Shown: positions 24,360-36,360, numbered from the stretch's first letter. The stretch: 64,000 nucleotides of DNA from Flagellimonas sp. 389 (GCF_018449435.1 NZ_JAHCMU010000019.1:1-64000); one strand, 5' to 3'. Made by a program: numbers and translations. Notes: generated by a model from the sequence alone, not told the origin.

Positions 24360-27056
24360 TTGCAATCAAACAAACATCTTCTAGTTTTCCTATTTGCTCT
24401 CTTTTGTAGTATGGCAAATCTGTCGGCACAGGAAGACCCCATTATACCTCTTCCAATAAAAGTAGTACAGGACAGTATAGTCGCTCCGCTCTTGCCGCCA
24501 AACATTTTAAATGACTCAATTGTCAACGATTCTACACAGTTGGATAGTACCCAACAAAAACAGCCGCTTCTTCTGGATAAAATTAAATACAAGGCAAAGG
24601 ATTATGTGAAATTGAGTCAGAAGGATAATAAAATCTATTTGTACGATGAAGCCGAAATCTATTATCAGGATACAGAACTAAAGGCTGGGATTATTGTAAT
24701 GGATTATATTAAAAATGAGGTTTATGCTGGAAGAATAAGGGATTCTACGGGGACGTATTCACAATTACCTTATTTTAAACAGGGAACGAACGAGGTAAGA
24801 CCAGATTCCATTCGTTTTAATTTTGATTCCCAAAAAGCGCTTATCTGGAATTCTAGGACGGAACAGCAAGCAGGTCTGGGCCAGTTGGGTAGCGATGCGA
24901 TGAAAGTATATGCTGAAGTAACCAAAAAAGAGAACGACTCCGTTTATTTTTTAAGTGAGGGTAAATTGACCACTTCCAAGGATACGGTCGACCCAGATTA
25001 CTACATCAGAATCAGAAAGGCCAAATTTGTACCAAAAAAGAAAATTATTGCTGGTTTCAGTAATCTTTATATAGTAGACGTCCCTACTCCAATTGCATTA
25101 CCGTTTGCTTATTTCCCATTAACTACAGGACGAACAGCGGGATTGATTTTCCCTACTTTCGGTAATGACCCCCAACGGGGATATTTTCTTCAGAATGGAG
25201 GGTATTACCTTCCTATAAGCGATTATGTAGATTTAAGTTTGAGTGGAGACTTTTATACTAATGGTAGCTACGGATTTAGAACGCAGTCCATCTACGCAAA
25301 ACGATACCGATTTAGGGGCAATGTTAATTTCAGTTTTGAAAATATCATTCAAAGTCAAAAAGGTTTCGATGATTTTAGCAGGTCGACCATTTACAATATT
25401 CAAGTTAGGCATACACAAGACCCAAAAGCCAGTCCAAACTCACGTTTCTCAGCATCGGTTAATCTTGCAAGCAGCCAGTTTTTTACAAATTCACTTAATC
25501 AAAATAACCGTTCTCAAGTTCAGACCAATAATCTAAATTCATCTATAAGTTACTCCAAAACATTTCCAGAATATCCTTCTGTCAATACGAGTTTAACGCT
25601 TACCCATGGATTAAATACTAGAAGTGAGACTGTTACCATGCAACTCCCAACATTCCAAGGCAGTATGGAACGTATTTTTCCTTTTGCAGAACGTGATGGG
25701 GTTAAAAAGGGAATCATTGACAACATCAACTTTCAGTACGATTTAAATGCGCAAAATAGCATTACCACTCCAGAAGAAAACTTCTTTACGGGTGCTATGT
25801 TCGATGATGCGCGTATAGGGGCAAGGCACAGAATACCGATAGCCACCAATTTTAAGGTTGCAAAATACATGAGTGTTACCTTAAATGGAAGCTATCAAGA
25901 CATTTGGACACTTGAGACGATAAACCGTAGATTTGACCGCAGCACGGAAGAGGTGGTAACAGACACGATTTCAGGGTTTGATAGGTTCAACCAATACAAT
26001 TTTGGGGCAAGTATAGGAACCACCATTTATGGAACTTTTAACCGTGGTGAAGATAAAAAAATACAGGCTATCCGACATGTAATGCGGCCATCCATAAGCT
26101 ATAGTTATGCTCCCTCGTTTGAACAGTTTTACGAAACCTATTTAGATGAAGACGGAGAGGAAGTACAGTATACTCCTTTTGAAACCAGTATTTACGGAAG
26201 ACCTTCTCTGACCAGAGGTAATTCTGTAGCTTTTTCATTGCAGAATACACTTGAAGCTAAAGTGCGTGATAAAGATTCAACCGCCATAGAACCCAAAAAG
26301 GTAAGTATATTGAGCAATCTTAATTTATCTACCAGTTATAATTTTGAAGCCGATTCCTTAAAATTAAGTCCCGTTAGTCTGAACGGAGCAACAGAAATCA
26401 TTAAAAACGTTCCCATTAACTTTTCGGCAACTTTAGATCCGTATGCCATCGACAATAATGGCACAAGAATCAATACACTAAACGTTAATAATGGCGGTGG
26501 TCTATTTAGGTTGACTTCTGCAAGAGTCAATACAGGTTTCACCTTAAATAGTGAAATGCTGAAAAAAGGAGGAGGTAAAAAAGAAGATGATCGCCCAGAA
26601 AACCAAGAACCAGGTTACGGCGAAAATCCCTTTGCAATAGATGGCGTTCGAAATGGCGAAACCTTTTTTGACAATCGAAACCCAGAAACGGACGAAGTAG
26701 ATAATCCACTATACAATACCAAAATTCCTTGGGATGTACGTTTTACTTATGTCGCAACTTACAACAATAGTAATCGACAAAAAGAGATTACCAACCATTC
26801 CTTAATGTTTTCTGGTAATGTTCAACTCTCCCCAAAATGGGAGGTTGGTTTCAACTCTGGTTATGATATAAAAAATAAAGGGTTTACAGATACCAGATTT
26901 ACTTTTAATAGAGATTTGGATAGTTTTAGACTTAGCTTTGACTGGACCCCATTCGGGCAATTTGAAAGATGGTATTTCTTTATAGGGATAAAAAGTTCTA
27001 TTCTTAGCGATCTTAAATGGGAAAATAGAAGTCAACCTTTTACCAGTAGAAGGTAA
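24360..27056 (+). CDS. lptD: LptD-like LPS-assembly outer-membrane protein
   Basis: 898 residues starting at TTG 24360; the only upstream in-frame ATG (24303) is followed at once by a stop, and the TTG gives a good signal peptide (ending NLSAQ). The N-terminal ~70-220 region is an OstA/LptA-like beta-taco domain (YDEAEIYYQDTELKAGIIVMDY). It is followed by VPTPIALPFAYFPLT, a segment typical of the LptD barrel entrance, and then a long barrel with many alternating strands. Its job is to insert lipopolysaccharide into the outer leaflet. Flavobacterial LptD proteins are diverged, so the assignment rests on domain order rather than on the classical cysteine pattern. It is divergent from the amidase. 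Confidence 0.85.
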   Translation: MQSNKHLLVFLFALFCSMANLSAQEDPIIPLPIKVVQDSIVAPLLPPNILNDSIVNDSTQLDSTQQKQPLLLDKIKYKAKDYVKLSQKDNKIYLYDEAEIYYQDTELKAGIIVMDYIKNEVYAGRIRDSTGTYSQLPYFKQGTNEVRPDSIRFNFDSQKALIWNSRTEQQAGLGQLGSDAMKVYAEVTKKENDSVYFLSEGKLTTSKDTVDPDYYIRIRKAKFVPKKKIIAGFSNLYIVDVPTPIALPFAYFPLTTGRTAGLIFPTFGNDPQRGYFLQNGGYYLPISDYVDLSLSGDFYTNGSYGFRTQSIYAKRYRFRGNVNFSFENIIQSQKGFDDFSRSTIYNIQVRHTQDPKASPNSRFSASVNLASSQFFTNSLNQNNRSQVQTNNLNSSISYSKTFPEYPSVNTSLTLTHGLNTRSETVTMQLPTFQGSMERIFPFAERDGVKKGIIDNINFQYDLNAQNSITTPEENFFTGAMFDDARIGARHRIPIATNFKVAKYMSVTLNGSYQDIWTLETINRRFDRSTEEVVTDTISGFDRFNQYNFGASIGTTIYGTFNRGEDKKIQAIRHVMRPSISYSYAPSFEQFYETYLDEDGEEVQYTPFETSIYGRPSLTRGNSVAFSLQNTLEAKVRDKDSTAIEPKKVSILSNLNLSTSYNFEADSLKLSPVSLNGATEIIKNVPINFSATLDPYAIDNNGTRINTLNVNNGGGLFRLTSARVNTGFTLNSEMLKKGGGKKEDDRPENQEPGYGENPFAIDGVRNGETFFDNRNPETDEVDNPLYNTKIPWDVRFTYVATYNNSNRQKEITNHSLMFSGNVQLSPKWEVGFNSGYDIKNKGFTDTRFTFNRDLDSFRLSFDWTPFGQFERWYFFIGIKSSILSDLKWENRSQPFTSRR

Positions 27057-27099
27057 TTTTCAATATCTTGAAACTTTAAATTTAAATTTTACCACCTTT

Positions 27100-27480
27100 A
27101 TGAAAAAAATAATAAAAACTCCAAATGCTCCTGCACCAATAGGTCCCTACAATCAAGCTGTTCTCATAAAAGACACCCTTTACATTTCTGGACAAATCCC
27201 TATAGATCCTTCTACTGGGTCATTGGTTGAAGGTGATATTAAAAAAGAGACCAAACAATCGATGGAAAACCTGAAAGCAATTCTTTCTGAAGCCGATATG
27301 ACTTTTGAAAATGTCATAAAGACTTCGATTTTCATAAAAGATATGCACCAGTTTTCAGAGATAAACGAGGTGTACGGCTCCTATTTTGATGCTGAAACCG
27401 CACCCGCCAGGGAAACCGTGGAAGTTGCCAATCTACCTGCGTTTGTAAATGTTGAAATTTCGATGATTGCCATTAAATAG
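27100..27480 (+). CDS. ridA: RidA family enamine/imine deaminase
   Basis: 126 residues, the typical length of a RidA trimer subunit. Landmarks are APAPIGPYNQAV (~10-21), LYISGQIP (~28-35), the KTSIFIKDM strand and the signature APARETVEVANLP near 103-115 containing the Arg that binds the substrate carboxylate. It hydrolyses reactive 2-aminoacrylate and related enamines made by PLP enzymes. The gene lies 43 bases downstream of lptD and its stop overlaps the stop of the convergent sugar kinase by 8 bases. Confidence 0.95.
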   Translation: MKKIIKTPNAPAPIGPYNQAVLIKDTLYISGQIPIDPSTGSLVEGDIKKETKQSMENLKAILSEADMTFENVIKTSIFIKDMHQFSEINEVYGSYFDAETAPARETVEVANLPAFVNVEISMIAIK

Positions 27481-28324
27481 TTTCTTTGTGAAACTCGACA
27501 AGCCCTTCAATCGGTCTTTGGCGTATTACCCCCAGGATCAAATCATTTCTTTCCAATACAGTTGCTAGCTCATCCTTTAAGAAATGTGCAATGCTGCCCA
27601 CAAAGTTAATGGGTACTTTTGTAGCCAGCTCAAATTGCATGATATAGTTGTTTACAAACTGCTGTAAAGCCTTATCTATTACGCCACGGCAATATGCGTG
27701 CTCTTTGTTTTCTATGATAAAACGTGCAAAAGTAGCGAGGTACGTATTGGGATTGGGTTGCTTATACAAATTTTCCTTTATGACATCTGCATCAAGATCA
27801 TATTGTTTGGCAAAACGAATTCCCAAATCTTGTGGCATTTTATGAAAGTAATAGTCCCGCAACAATTTTCTTCCGAAGAAATTTCCACTGCCATCATCCA
27901 TTAAAATATACCCCAAAGAAGTTACCTTTTGAAACAGTTGATATCCGTCATAATAGCTACAATTGGAGCCAGTACCCAAAATGCATACGATGCCTTGGTG
28001 TCCTATTTTTGTGGTCGAATAGATAGCCGCATAAGTATCCTCCCTAACCTCAGCTTTGGCATTTGGGAAGAAGTCCTTGAAAATGTCTTTCAAAAAATTC
28101 TTCATCCTATCTGTACCGCAGCCAGCACCATAGAAGTACAATTGGCTAACAATATCTTTATTTTTAGAAATATCAAAATTGTTTGCTAAACGATCTTCGA
28201 TCACTTCTCTTGTGAGTACTTCTGGACTGAGGCCTAAAGTTTGGGTAAGAAATAGTTGCTCTCCTTTTTCATTTAAGGCAATCCAGTCAGATTTGGTCGC
28301 CCCACTATCCACAATCAATATCAT
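27473..28324 (-). CDS. BadF/BcrA-type ATPase, probable N-acetylglucosamine kinase
   Basis: 283 residues of the ASKHA ATPase fold. Visible phosphate loops are VDSGATKSDW (~5-14) and GTGSNCSYYDG (~117-127), then LMDDGSGNFFGRKLL with the adenosine-side DDGSG. Within the BadF/BadG family, members with this compact size and motif set resemble eukaryote-like GlcNAc kinases. Phosphorylation of GlcNAc released from peptidoglycan would fit the NagZ-type enzyme in the same window (inference). It is downstream of gapA on the same strand with an 11-base perfect inverted repeat between them. Substrate identity is not proven by motifs. Confidence 0.8.
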   Translation of the reverse strand: MILIVDSGATKSDWIALNEKGEQLFLTQTLGLSPEVLTREVIEDRLANNFDISKNKDIVSQLYFYGAGCGTDRMKNFLKDIFKDFFPNAKAEVREDTYAAIYSTTKIGHQGIVCILGTGSNCSYYDGYQLFQKVTSLGYILMDDGSGNFFGRKLLRDYYFHKMPQDLGIRFAKQYDLDADVIKENLYKQPNPNTYLATFARFIIENKEHAYCRGVIDKALQQFVNNYIMQFELATKVPINFVGSIAHFLKDELATVLERNDLILGVIRQRPIEGLVEFHKETI

Positions 28325-28340
28325 AGGTTGGTATTTATAT

Positions 28341-28377
28341 TGAATCCTGAAAAAGGGAAAATACCTCTTTCAGGATT
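28341..28377. other. Perfect 11-base inverted repeat between gapA and the sugar kinase
   Basis: GAATCCTGAAA at 28341-28351 and TTTCAGGATTC at 28367-28377 are exact reverse complements around a 15-base loop. The hairpin sits in the 71-base gap between two minus-strand genes. It lacks a clear U-tract on either strand, so it may be a partial terminator, an mRNA processing or stabilising element, or an operator. Confidence 0.55.
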
Positions 28378-28395
28378 CTTATGCAAAAAGATAAA

Positions 28396-30404
<2,009 letters not shown>

Positions 30405-30421
30405 TCAAAATTTTAAAAAAT

Positions 30422-30429
30422 CAAAGCTA
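30422..30429 (-). promoter_or_regulatory. Candidate -7 element for pfkA-gapA
   Basis: Minus-strand TAGCTTTG matches TAnnTTTG, just upstream of the ATG at 30404, implying a short leader of about 10-15 bases. It lies in the 130-base gap after tamB. The -33 box is not evident. Confidence 0.4.
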
Positions 30430-30534
30430 GGAAACTTTATTTAATAAAAGTATGACATATTAACTAATTTGTTTTCAGGGATTTTCTCAAACGTTTTCGT
30501 TGCTTTTTTGTTGAAAAAAACTAGAAATATATTC

Positions 30535-33500
30535 TTAGTTAAGAATTTTTTTTGAAGTGTTGACCTTGGAACTAAAGCGTATCAAACTATCTTTTCCCAT
30601 AATATCTGTGGGTCGTATCTCCTCTTGCGGCTTGATTTTGTTTTCTTTCTTTTTAAAAACCTTTTGCAATAATTCCTTGAAACTATTAAAATCTACTTGA
30701 TATGAAAGACCAACGCCTTGGGTATACCCCTGGCGCTCTGCCAAAAACTGCTGTATCTGATTCTCCCTATTAAAAATTTTTGCACTAAGGGTACCTTCTT
30801 CGTTCAACAAAACCTGAACTTCAACATCACCAGCTACTACGGTTTCAGAAACTCCACCAACCGGAACCCCAACCCTGCCGTTTACCAATACCCTATCAGA
30901 TATTTTTGTCGAAACAGTTACGCCAATTCTGTTTTCTGTTTGAATATCAGCACTGGGGTCTTGCAAACCTTGTTCGTATGAGACACCCAGATCGAACTTA
31001 TCGTTGTCTCCGGAAAGAATTTGATTAAGAAGCCCAGAAGCGGTTTGTATCAAATTACCGGTAACCGCTTGTTGGTTGACCCCGGTCTGTTCGTTTACAA
31101 ACGTACCTTGGGCCAATAGAAAAAATGCGTTTCGTTCTTTTACCGTTGGATCTTGCAAGCGATACTCCAACTCAGATTGCACTACAGAATTTGTTCCTGG
31201 AAAATCAATGTCAAAATTGATGTTGGGGTTTTCTAATTCACCATCCAGACGAACGACCACTTCCGTAGGGATTCTACCCGTATACCCTGCATTTTCTAAC
31301 AAAGGAGCAGGATTGGCATTTAGTTGATAAACGGCTTCCAGATTTAGCTGAGCTGCTAGAGGGTCTCGTTCCCAAAGGATGGTCCCACCTGGTCTTACCA
31401 AAAACTTTTTATCGATTACACCACCGTACCTAAAATTATATTCTCCGGTCACCGCGACAAATTCCCCGTACATATTGAACTTGCCATTGGTATTTATTTC
31501 TATCAGAATAATTCCTTCCCCAGTACCCTTTAGAGAACTCCCCGAACTTTTATCCACGACGATCTCGACTTCTGCATCTGGTGTAACCGCAAGGTCAAAG
31601 GCCATTTCCAAGCCTTGGTAATCCTTTAAGATACGTTCTTCCCTAAAAGATTCCGACCCACTTTTTTCTATAAAGTTGATAAATGAATAATCCCCAACAC
31701 TGGTAACATCGCTTAAAGGTATTTTTAATGATGTTCCCTTCCCCGTACTAGCATCTACAGCAATTGTCAATCCACTTGTTGGTCCATATATACTTCCCGT
31801 TCCATTGATGAAGCCCATTCCATAGTAAAGGGATTCTTCTTCAAACTCGGTATTTAGAATCATAAAACGATCGTTCTTTGTGTCCACGTCCAAATCCAAG
31901 GACCAATCCTCAAAGGCCGTATGGTTGATCGTACCATCCAAAGTCGCAGTAGTTCCCTCTACCACATCCGATAGCCCTATATTTTCAAAATAAAAGGTCT
32001 GATCAAAAAGACGAACCCTGGAATAGGGAGCAAAGTCATAGTCTACATTAAGGTAAGGTATCCCTATTCCTGCATCATTTAAGCTTAATGCTCCATTTAT
32101 CGAGGGGTTGGATACATCTCCAGTAATCCTCGCACTTCCACTCACGCTTCCCCTTATATTGGATACAACGCCCTCTCCCAAAGGACTGAACGATTCTAGA
32201 TTAAAATCTGTAAAGTTGGCCGATAAGTCTAATTTTTGATTTTTGTTGACATTGCTAATGTTTCCATTGATGCTCAGCTTTTCCTTTCCATTATCGTTCA
32301 ACCAACTGCTTACGCCGAACTGGGTAAGGTCATTATTTCCAAAGATGCCTATTTCCAAATCACCCTGTCTTATGTTATTGATACTAAAATCCCTAATGTT
32401 AAGACTAGAAGTGGGCAAATACTTACCATCTTTTTGTAGAATATTAAGAAAACCATCCACAGCCCCACCTAACCTAAGACTATCTATATCTGGTGTTATC
32501 TTACTTAGCGAGACAATCTTAAACTGAAGATCTAAATCCTTATAGGTAGAGTCTGCCAACTCTCCCCTAAGCCGTATCTGCTCACTATTGTTATTGTCCA
32601 TTACAAGATCTTCGATTCTAATACTGTCCAATGTCCTGTTGACAATGACTTTATTTTTACTGTTACCATCTTTATTGAGTACCCACGTATTTCCCTTAAA
32701 GTTGATATCCGATTTTTTCAAACCTATTACGGACTTGTTGTTCTGGTTGAAGGTGTGATAAAAATTCAGGTTATAACTATCATCAAATTCACTCCCTCCC
32801 TTGAATTCCGTTCTAAAAAAAAGCGTATCCTTAAGCTTTGTGTTGATGAGGCTAAAATCCTTAACATCATAATAGACCGTAGACATGTCTTCAACAGATA
32901 CGAAGGTGTTGAAAAGTGGATTTTTATTATCGATCTTTAATTCTACATTATCAAAGTTGTTGCCAAAAGCTTCAATACTTGGAGATCTAAAGGTGAGCTT
33001 AAAATCGCCTTCATCCGAAACTATGTTTCCCCTAATAAAAGTATTGGCATCAAAAGTAACTTCAGGAAAGAATACGTCCACTATTTTGTTGTATATCTTA
33101 AAGTTGAAGTTTAATTTTTGCCCGTCAGAAATTTCAAAAGGTTTATAATTGGTATAGATACTCCCTAGGGAATTTTGCATCAGCTTACCAATTTCTTGCA
33201 CTTTAAATTTCCCCTCTACATACCCTGTTATGATATCTGGGGAATTGATTTCTATTGTGCGTATGGTATCTTGGTCAAAAGAGGAAGAAACAGAGAAATC
33301 TTCAAAAAAATACGTCTCGTTCTTATTTTGATATGTAGTGTTGGAAAAACGAATCTGTCCTATAATATTATCCAATGTATTGCCTTCAATGGCCATGTTC
33401 AGGTCACCTTTAAAAACAGAAACACTATCATTGATAAAGTTCAATCGTTTTAAATTGGCATGGTCTACAGATGCTATAAAGTTGAAATTATTGGAATTCT

Positions 33501-34974
33501 CCCCAAAGTCGGCAAGTCCCTTAAAATCAAACTGAAAGTTTTCGTCCTTGCTCACCAATGAACCATCAAACAATTTTTCCTTTAGAATTCCTGATACCTT
33601 TAAGTCGTTGTATTCATAATCATTGAATTCAAGTTTATATACTTCACCTATCACCTCTGTATTAAGATATTCGGCAATAAATCCTTTTCCTTCGACATTT
33701 ACATCCAAAGTGGCTAAACCCAGTTGGCCATTTTCAACAAAGCTGCCCAAATTGAAATCAATCAAAGAAATAAATCCCCTGTAGGAAGCATCATCTATAG
33801 TTTGAATGTTGGTCATCTGCAAATCGGTGTAATTACTACCTATGGCGGTGTTCAAGTTAACTTGTACATCAAACGAAGTTTCGGTCACCTCGGCATCTCC
33901 GCGAATGGTAAACTGCCCCAGTTTTTGTATGGTTGAAGGAATGTTCTTCCCCAAGATATTGGGCAATATTGAACGTAATTGATAGTAGCTCGAAGTAATG
34001 TTCTCAATATCCGCCCGCATTACGAACGGTGCTTGTTGGCTGAACATGTTGTCAAATTGAAAATCTCCGCGAATCCCTGTATTTTCTGACTGGACAAACA
34101 ACTCCTTCAATTGCAGCTGATTGAGCACACCGCTCACGTTCGTAGAAAACGAGACCTCCTTATCGCTACCAAACTCGTTATAGAACGAATTGATTTCATT
34201 AAGAGCAACTGTTGACTCATTAAAATCGGCAACAACATTTACCTTATTCAAAAAATCGGAAAAATCCTCCCTGTCGTAATTAAAAACCAAATCGCCTTTA
34301 ATATTTGATTCTTTTGTTTTGATGTGTAACGAATCAAATCGCATTTGTTGTTTGGTATACTTAAAATCGGTGGACATTTTTTCCAAACGTATACCACGCT
34401 TCGTTTCCATGGATAGGTCGTCAACACTAAGCGTTACCTCTGGTCCTAAAATTTGAAAATCCTTTGCCAATATTTCCAAATCGGAAAAATCAAGTAGCTC
34501 TTCAAGTTTTGAATTTTCATCACTGAGCTTAAACTTTCCTTCCGAAATCTGTATTTCATCCGAAGACATAAAAAAAGGCGGCGTTCCCGGTGCCCTTGGT
34601 TTACCATCGTCCAATTTGGCAACAAAAACATCTAGATTGGTGTCCCTTTCTCCTTTATAGGTCTTCATATTAAAAAAAAGACCATTTGCTTCAATATCGC
34701 CAAACTCCAAAGTACCATCCGCCATATTTTTCAAATTTAAAATGGAAGTGGATAGCTTTTGAATGTAGAAAAGTGTATCCTTTTTGTAATCTTCCACATA
34801 GATTCCCTTTAATCCGGCGTTCAGGTTAAAAAGGGACAGGCTTACACGTTCAATGGATATATTGGTGCCAAATTCCTCATTTATAGATGTTGTTGCGTAG
34901 TTGGCCAGTTTGGTCTGTACCGCGGGAATTGACAGTATTAACGAGCCCAAAACCAAGATTAGCAAAATCGCCAA
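30535..34974 (-). CDS. tamB: TamB-like translocation and assembly / lipid-transport protein
   Basis: 1479 residues if translation starts at TTG 34974. One N-terminal membrane anchor is followed by a very long repetitive beta-rich AsmA/TamB bridge and a C-terminal DUF490/TamB domain, recognised by GEGIILIEINTNGKFNMYGE, GEYNFRYGG and KFLVRPGGTILWERDPL near 1200-1260. Such proteins span the periplasm as a lipid-conducting groove. The start is uncertain: no ATG, GTG or CTG in a good position exists between the in-frame stop at 35037-35035 and 34974, although the codons just upstream (RKLRKILLRF) look like the missing basic flank of the signal anchor. The true start is therefore probably a rare codon a little upstream. 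It is divergent from tsaD. Confidence 0.9.
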   Translation of the reverse strand: MAILLILVLGSLILSIPAVQTKLANYATTSINEEFGTNISIERVSLSLFNLNAGLKGIYVEDYKKDTLFYIQKLSTSILNLKNMADGTLEFGDIEANGLFFNMKTYKGERDTNLDVFVAKLDDGKPRAPGTPPFFMSSDEIQISEGKFKLSDENSKLEELLDFSDLEILAKDFQILGPEVTLSVDDLSMETKRGIRLEKMSTDFKYTKQQMRFDSLHIKTKESNIKGDLVFNYDREDFSDFLNKVNVVADFNESTVALNEINSFYNEFGSDKEVSFSTNVSGVLNQLQLKELFVQSENTGIRGDFQFDNMFSQQAPFVMRADIENITSSYYQLRSILPNILGKNIPSTIQKLGQFTIRGDAEVTETSFDVQVNLNTAIGSNYTDLQMTNIQTIDDASYRGFISLIDFNLGSFVENGQLGLATLDVNVEGKGFIAEYLNTEVIGEVYKLEFNDYEYNDLKVSGILKEKLFDGSLVSKDENFQFDFKGLADFGENSNNFNFIASVDHANLKRLNFINDSVSVFKGDLNMAIEGNTLDNIIGQIRFSNTTYQNKNETYFFEDFSVSSSFDQDTIRTIEINSPDIITGYVEGKFKVQEIGKLMQNSLGSIYTNYKPFEISDGQKLNFNFKIYNKIVDVFFPEVTFDANTFIRGNIVSDEGDFKLTFRSPSIEAFGNNFDNVELKIDNKNPLFNTFVSVEDMSTVYYDVKDFSLINTKLKDTLFFRTEFKGGSEFDDSYNLNFYHTFNQNNKSVIGLKKSDINFKGNTWVLNKDGNSKNKVIVNRTLDSIRIEDLVMDNNNSEQIRLRGELADSTYKDLDLQFKIVSLSKITPDIDSLRLGGAVDGFLNILQKDGKYLPTSSLNIRDFSINNIRQGDLEIGIFGNNDLTQFGVSSWLNDNGKEKLSINGNISNVNKNQKLDLSANFTDFNLESFSPLGEGVVSNIRGSVSGSARITGDVSNPSINGALSLNDAGIGIPYLNVDYDFAPYSRVRLFDQTFYFENIGLSDVVEGTTATLDGTINHTAFEDWSLDLDVDTKNDRFMILNTEFEEESLYYGMGFINGTGSIYGPTSGLTIAVDASTGKGTSLKIPLSDVTSVGDYSFINFIEKSGSESFREERILKDYQGLEMAFDLAVTPDAEVEIVVDKSSGSSLKGTGEGIILIEINTNGKFNMYGEFVAVTGEYNFRYGGVIDKKFLVRPGGTILWERDPLAAQLNLEAVYQLNANPAPLLENAGYTGRIPTEVVVRLDGELENPNINFDIDFPGTNSVVQSELEYRLQDPTVKERNAFFLLAQGTFVNEQTGVNQQAVTGNLIQTASGLLNQILSGDNDKFDLGVSYEQGLQDPSADIQTENRIGVTVSTKISDRVLVNGRVGVPVGGVSETVVAGDVEVQVLLNEEGTLSAKIFNRENQIQQFLAERQGYTQGVGLSYQVDFNSFKELLQKVFKKKENKIKPQEEIRPTDIMGKDSLIRFSSKVNTSKKILN

Positions 34975-35025
34975 TATGAAACGTAACAGTATTTTCCTTA
35001 GTTTTCTGATAGGGCTTTTATGTTT

Positions 35026-35033
35026 TACCTTTG
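35026..35033 (+). promoter_or_regulatory. Candidate -7 element for tsaD
   Basis: TACCTTTG matches TAnnTTTG and lies 26 bases before the GTG start at 35060, which gives a normal short leader. The position also overlaps the upstream edge of the divergent tamB reading frame. Confidence 0.45.
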
Positions 35034-35059
35034 CTTAACCAATTTTTGTTCCAAAACCT

Positions 35060-36088
35060 GTGGCAAATAAAAAAAATTATATTCTTGCAATAGAGTCTTC
35101 TTGCGATGATACTTCGGCAGCAATTTTATGCAATACCAAAGTGCTAAGCAATGTGGTGGCCAGGCAGGAAATACACGAGCAATATGGAGGTGTTGTTCCT
35201 GAACTTGCATCCAGAGCACATCAACAAAATATTGTTCCTGTAGTGCATCAAGCCTTGGCCCACGCAAATATCGATAAAAAACAACTATCCGCCATAGCTT
35301 TTACCAGAGGTCCAGGACTAATGGGTTCTTTACTGGTAGGTACTTCCTTTGCAAAATCACTTTCATTGGGACTGGATATTCCTCTAATAGAAGTGAACCA
35401 TATGGAAGCACATCTATTGGCCCATTTTATTGTTGACCAAGGCAAAGCTACTCCCAAGTTTCCCTTTTTGGGAATGACCATTAGTGGCGGGCACACACAA
35501 ATCGTTAAAGTCAGTCATTATTTTGACATGGAAGTTTTAGGGGAAACCTTGGACGATGCAGTTGGTGAAGCTTTTGATAAGAGTGCAAAATTACTCGGAT
35601 TGCCCTATCCCGGAGGACCGTTGATAGACAAATATGCGCAACTTGGCAATCCTAACGCCTTTCAATTTACCAAACCAAAAGTAGATGGTCTCAATTTTAG
35701 TTTTAGTGGGCTGAAAACAGGAATTCTTTATTTTTTACAACGGGAGACCAAAAAAAATCCAAATTTTATTGAAGAAAACCTCCATGATATCTGTGCTTCC
35801 GTGCAGTACACTATTTTAGAAATTTTGATGGACAAACTTCAACTGGCCGTAACGCAAACTGGCATAAAACAGGTAGCCATAGGTGGTGGCGTAGCGGCAA
35901 ATTCTGGAATTCGTGAAAGACTGAAAGAGGCCGAAGAAAAGTTGGATTGGCAAACCTATGTACCAAAATTTGAGTATTGTACGGATAATGCCGCTATGAT
36001 CGGAATTGTGGGGTACCTTAAATTTTTGGAAGGCAAGTTTACCGACCAAAGTGTGGCCGCGAAGGCAAGGTATGTACTGGGAAGTTGA
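35060..36088 (+). CDS. tsaD: tRNA N6-adenosine threonylcarbamoyltransferase
   Basis: 342 residues with a GTG start. N-terminal ILAIESSCDDTSAAI is the TsaD signature; the metal-binding HMEAH motif is at ~113-117 (in NHMEAHLLAHF), ISGGHTQIV at ~140-148, and GGGVAANSGIRERL near 276-289. It transfers the threonylcarbamoyl group onto A37 of ANN-decoding tRNAs. Length is standard for bacterial TsaD. It is transcribed alone, divergent from tamB, with a candidate promoter at 35026-35033. Confidence 0.97.
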   Translation: MANKKNYILAIESSCDDTSAAILCNTKVLSNVVARQEIHEQYGGVVPELASRAHQQNIVPVVHQALAHANIDKKQLSAIAFTRGPGLMGSLLVGTSFAKSLSLGLDIPLIEVNHMEAHLLAHFIVDQGKATPKFPFLGMTISGGHTQIVKVSHYFDMEVLGETLDDAVGEAFDKSAKLLGLPYPGGPLIDKYAQLGNPNAFQFTKPKVDGLNFSFSGLKTGILYFLQRETKKNPNFIEENLHDICASVQYTILEILMDKLQLAVTQTGIKQVAIGGGVAANSGIRERLKEAEEKLDWQTYVPKFEYCTDNAAMIGIVGYLKFLEGKFTDQSVAAKARYVLGS

Positions 36089-36147
36089 TCTTGTAATGAA
36101 TAATGCTCAATTTTGGGTTGACAGATACGGTTTTTTAGTTAAGATAT

Positions 36148-36285
36148 GAGAGATTGGATGTCAGTGGCCAGTTTATTTGAACTTGGGTTTGCGCTTGAAC
36201 TTCTTCTTGAACTTGAACTTGTTCTTTGGATAGTTGGATTACTGGATTTTTAGATTGTTGGAAACTCCTAGTCTTGGTGTTGCAT
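36148..36285 (+). repeat. Direct repeat copy 1 (CTTGAA-rich)
   Basis: Starts GAGAGATTGGATGTCAGTGG and shares its order with 37647-37743: a GTTTATTTGAACTTGGGTTT block, a CTTGAA-rich tract, a TAGTTGG segment and GAAACTCC. Copy 1 is longer because of extra CTTGAACTT units and an inserted GGATTACTGGATT-type segment. Same orientation as copy 2; the two copies frame the lipoprotein gene 36411-37517. Confidence 0.75.
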
Positions 36286-36360
36286 GGAAAATGAATTTAG
36301 CATACAACATTAAACCCTTAACCTTATAGCCTTTTACCATTAACCTGTAGATCCAAAACA

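Noticed and set aside
28341..28377. Rho-independent terminator for gapA
   Set aside because: The stem is perfect but no U-tract follows on either strand, so it is reported as an inverted repeat only.
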